DNA of 5,665 nucleotides from SIG440 sp045645905 (lineage in GTDB: Bacteria; Bacillota; Clostridia; Monoglobales; Monoglobaceae): positions 1 to 5,665 of the forward strand of contig JAZRJT010000045.1 of NCBI GenBank assembly GCA_045645905.1, given 5' to 3'. Shown piece after piece: positions 5,070 to 5,665 of this stretch. The position numbers and the translations under genes are program-made. Positions within the stretch are counted from its first letter, which is position 1, and every line of letters starts with the position of its first letter. Below the pieces are notes generated by a model. That model was given only the letters and a program-made list of their open reading frames with translations. It was not told the DNA's origin and made no database searches.

Positions 5070-5665
5070 ATGTATAATCTCAAAAAAGTGATTGCTTCTA
5101 TCTGCGTTATCGCTATGATGCTCACAACTGTTGCTTTTGGTGCAACATACAGTGACGTTGCAGAAGATAGTGCTTATTATGAAGCAGTTGAAACACTCAA
5201 CAAACTCGAAATCGTTACAGGTTACGAAGACGGCACTTACAAGCCCGAAGAAGGCGTAACAAGAGCTGAAATGGCTGCTCTTATCGCTAGAATCCAGGGT
5301 TATGGTGACACAGCTGCAGGCAGCGCTAACACAGCTTTTGCTGACGTTCCTGCTTCACACTGGGCATCTGGCTACATTGCTAATGCTGCAGGCATGGGCA
5401 TCATCAACGGCTATGGCGACGGCAACTTCGGTCCTGACGACGCAGTTCTTTACGAACAGGCTGTTAAGATGGTAATGGCTACTCTTGGTTACACACCTTA
5501 CGCTGAAAACAACGGTGGTTACCCCGGTGGTTACCTCGCTGCTGCTCAGAGATATGATGTAACAAACGGCGTATCAAACGCTACAATGGGTACAAAGGCT
5601 AACCGTGGTACAATTGCACAGCTTCTTGTTAACGCAATTGACACACCTCTTATGGCTCAGAAGAC
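5070..5665 (+). CDS. S-layer homology (SLH) domain protein, N-terminal part
   Basis: The gene starts at ATG 5070 and is still open after 198 codons at the window edge. Residues 1-24 form a signal peptide: MYNLKK, a hydrophobic core to about 20, and a probable cleavage site after AFG (22-24). SLH repeat 1 covers about 27-76 (YSDV, GYEDGTYKP, TRAE at 64-67). Repeat 2 covers about 90-141 (FADV, HW at 97-98, INGYGDGNFGPDD), with LYEQ in place of TRAE at 127-130. A diverged repeat 3 covers about 148-195 (GGYPGGYLAAA, NRGT at 178-181). SLH triplets bind secondary cell-wall polymers, often pyruvylated, and so hold exported proteins on the surface. What the protein does beyond anchoring lies outside the window; with this promoter region it may be the main S-layer protein. 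Its codons (AAC, TAC, GAC, ATC, GCT, ACA) differ from those of the neighbouring genes and fit very high expression. Confidence 0.94.
   Translation, partial: MYNLKKVIASICVIAMMLTTVAFGATYSDVAEDSAYYEAVETLNKLEIVTGYEDGTYKPEEGVTRAEMAALIARIQGYGDTAAGSANTAFADVPASHWASGYIANAAGMGIINGYGDGNFGPDDAVLYEQAVKMVMATLGYTPYAENNGGYPGGYLAAAQRYDVTNGVSNATMGTKANRGTIAQLLVNAIDTPLMAQK

Noticed and set aside
1..5665. A new defence or multi-gene system
   Set aside because: All six genes belong to recognised families with housekeeping, sporulation or surface roles, and no nuclease, toxin, reverse transcriptase or mobile-element gene is present.

Overview
The window looks like chromosomal DNA from an endospore-forming, Gram-positive member of the Clostridia, probably an anaerobic gut-type lineage; I cannot name the genus. 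The evidence is a clear SpoIIP homologue (sporulation-specific), folate-dependent TrmFO instead of a TrmA-type enzyme, AAAGGA/GGAGG ribosome binding sites, AT-rich intergenic DNA, and an S-layer protein that starts with SLH domains of a clostridial style. All six genes are on the + strand. I see no CRISPR array, insertion sequence, tRNA, rRNA or attachment site.

Layout. (1) 1-158: the C-terminal end of a TraX-like membrane protein. A TIM-barrel sugar phosphate isomerase/epimerase-like gene follows 30 bases later, probably on the same transcript, and ends at a strong hairpin terminator (991-1023). (2) 1024-2330: SpoIIP as its own transcription unit, with a SigE-like promoter directly after the preceding terminator and a second hairpin terminator (2291-2330) behind it. 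(3) 2405-3298: a cytoplasmic M14 zinc peptidase resembling gamma-D-glutamyl-meso-diaminopimelate endopeptidase I, a second peptidoglycan-related enzyme. (4) 3303-4690: trmFO (tRNA m5U54 methylation) with its own SigA-type promoter. (5) 4691-5069: an AT-rich, non-coding stretch holding four SigA-type promoters in tandem, each with a perfect TTGACA -35 box, followed by a leader of about 105 bases and a very strong ribosome binding site. (6) 5070-end: the first 198 codons of an exported S-layer homology protein, cut off by the window edge.

How the parts relate. SpoIIP and the M14 peptidase plausibly both remodel peptidoglycan during sporulation: SpoIIP from the mother-cell membrane during engulfment, the M14 enzyme in the cytoplasm on muropeptides or stem peptides. 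The S-layer gene is built for very high vegetative expression: stacked promoters, a perfect Shine-Dalgarno and a codon bias unlike its neighbours. TrmFO and the isomerase have no obvious functional tie to either theme. I find no convincing undescribed multi-gene system. The most interesting signals are regulatory: the four-promoter array and the compact SigE-like promoter of spoIIP.
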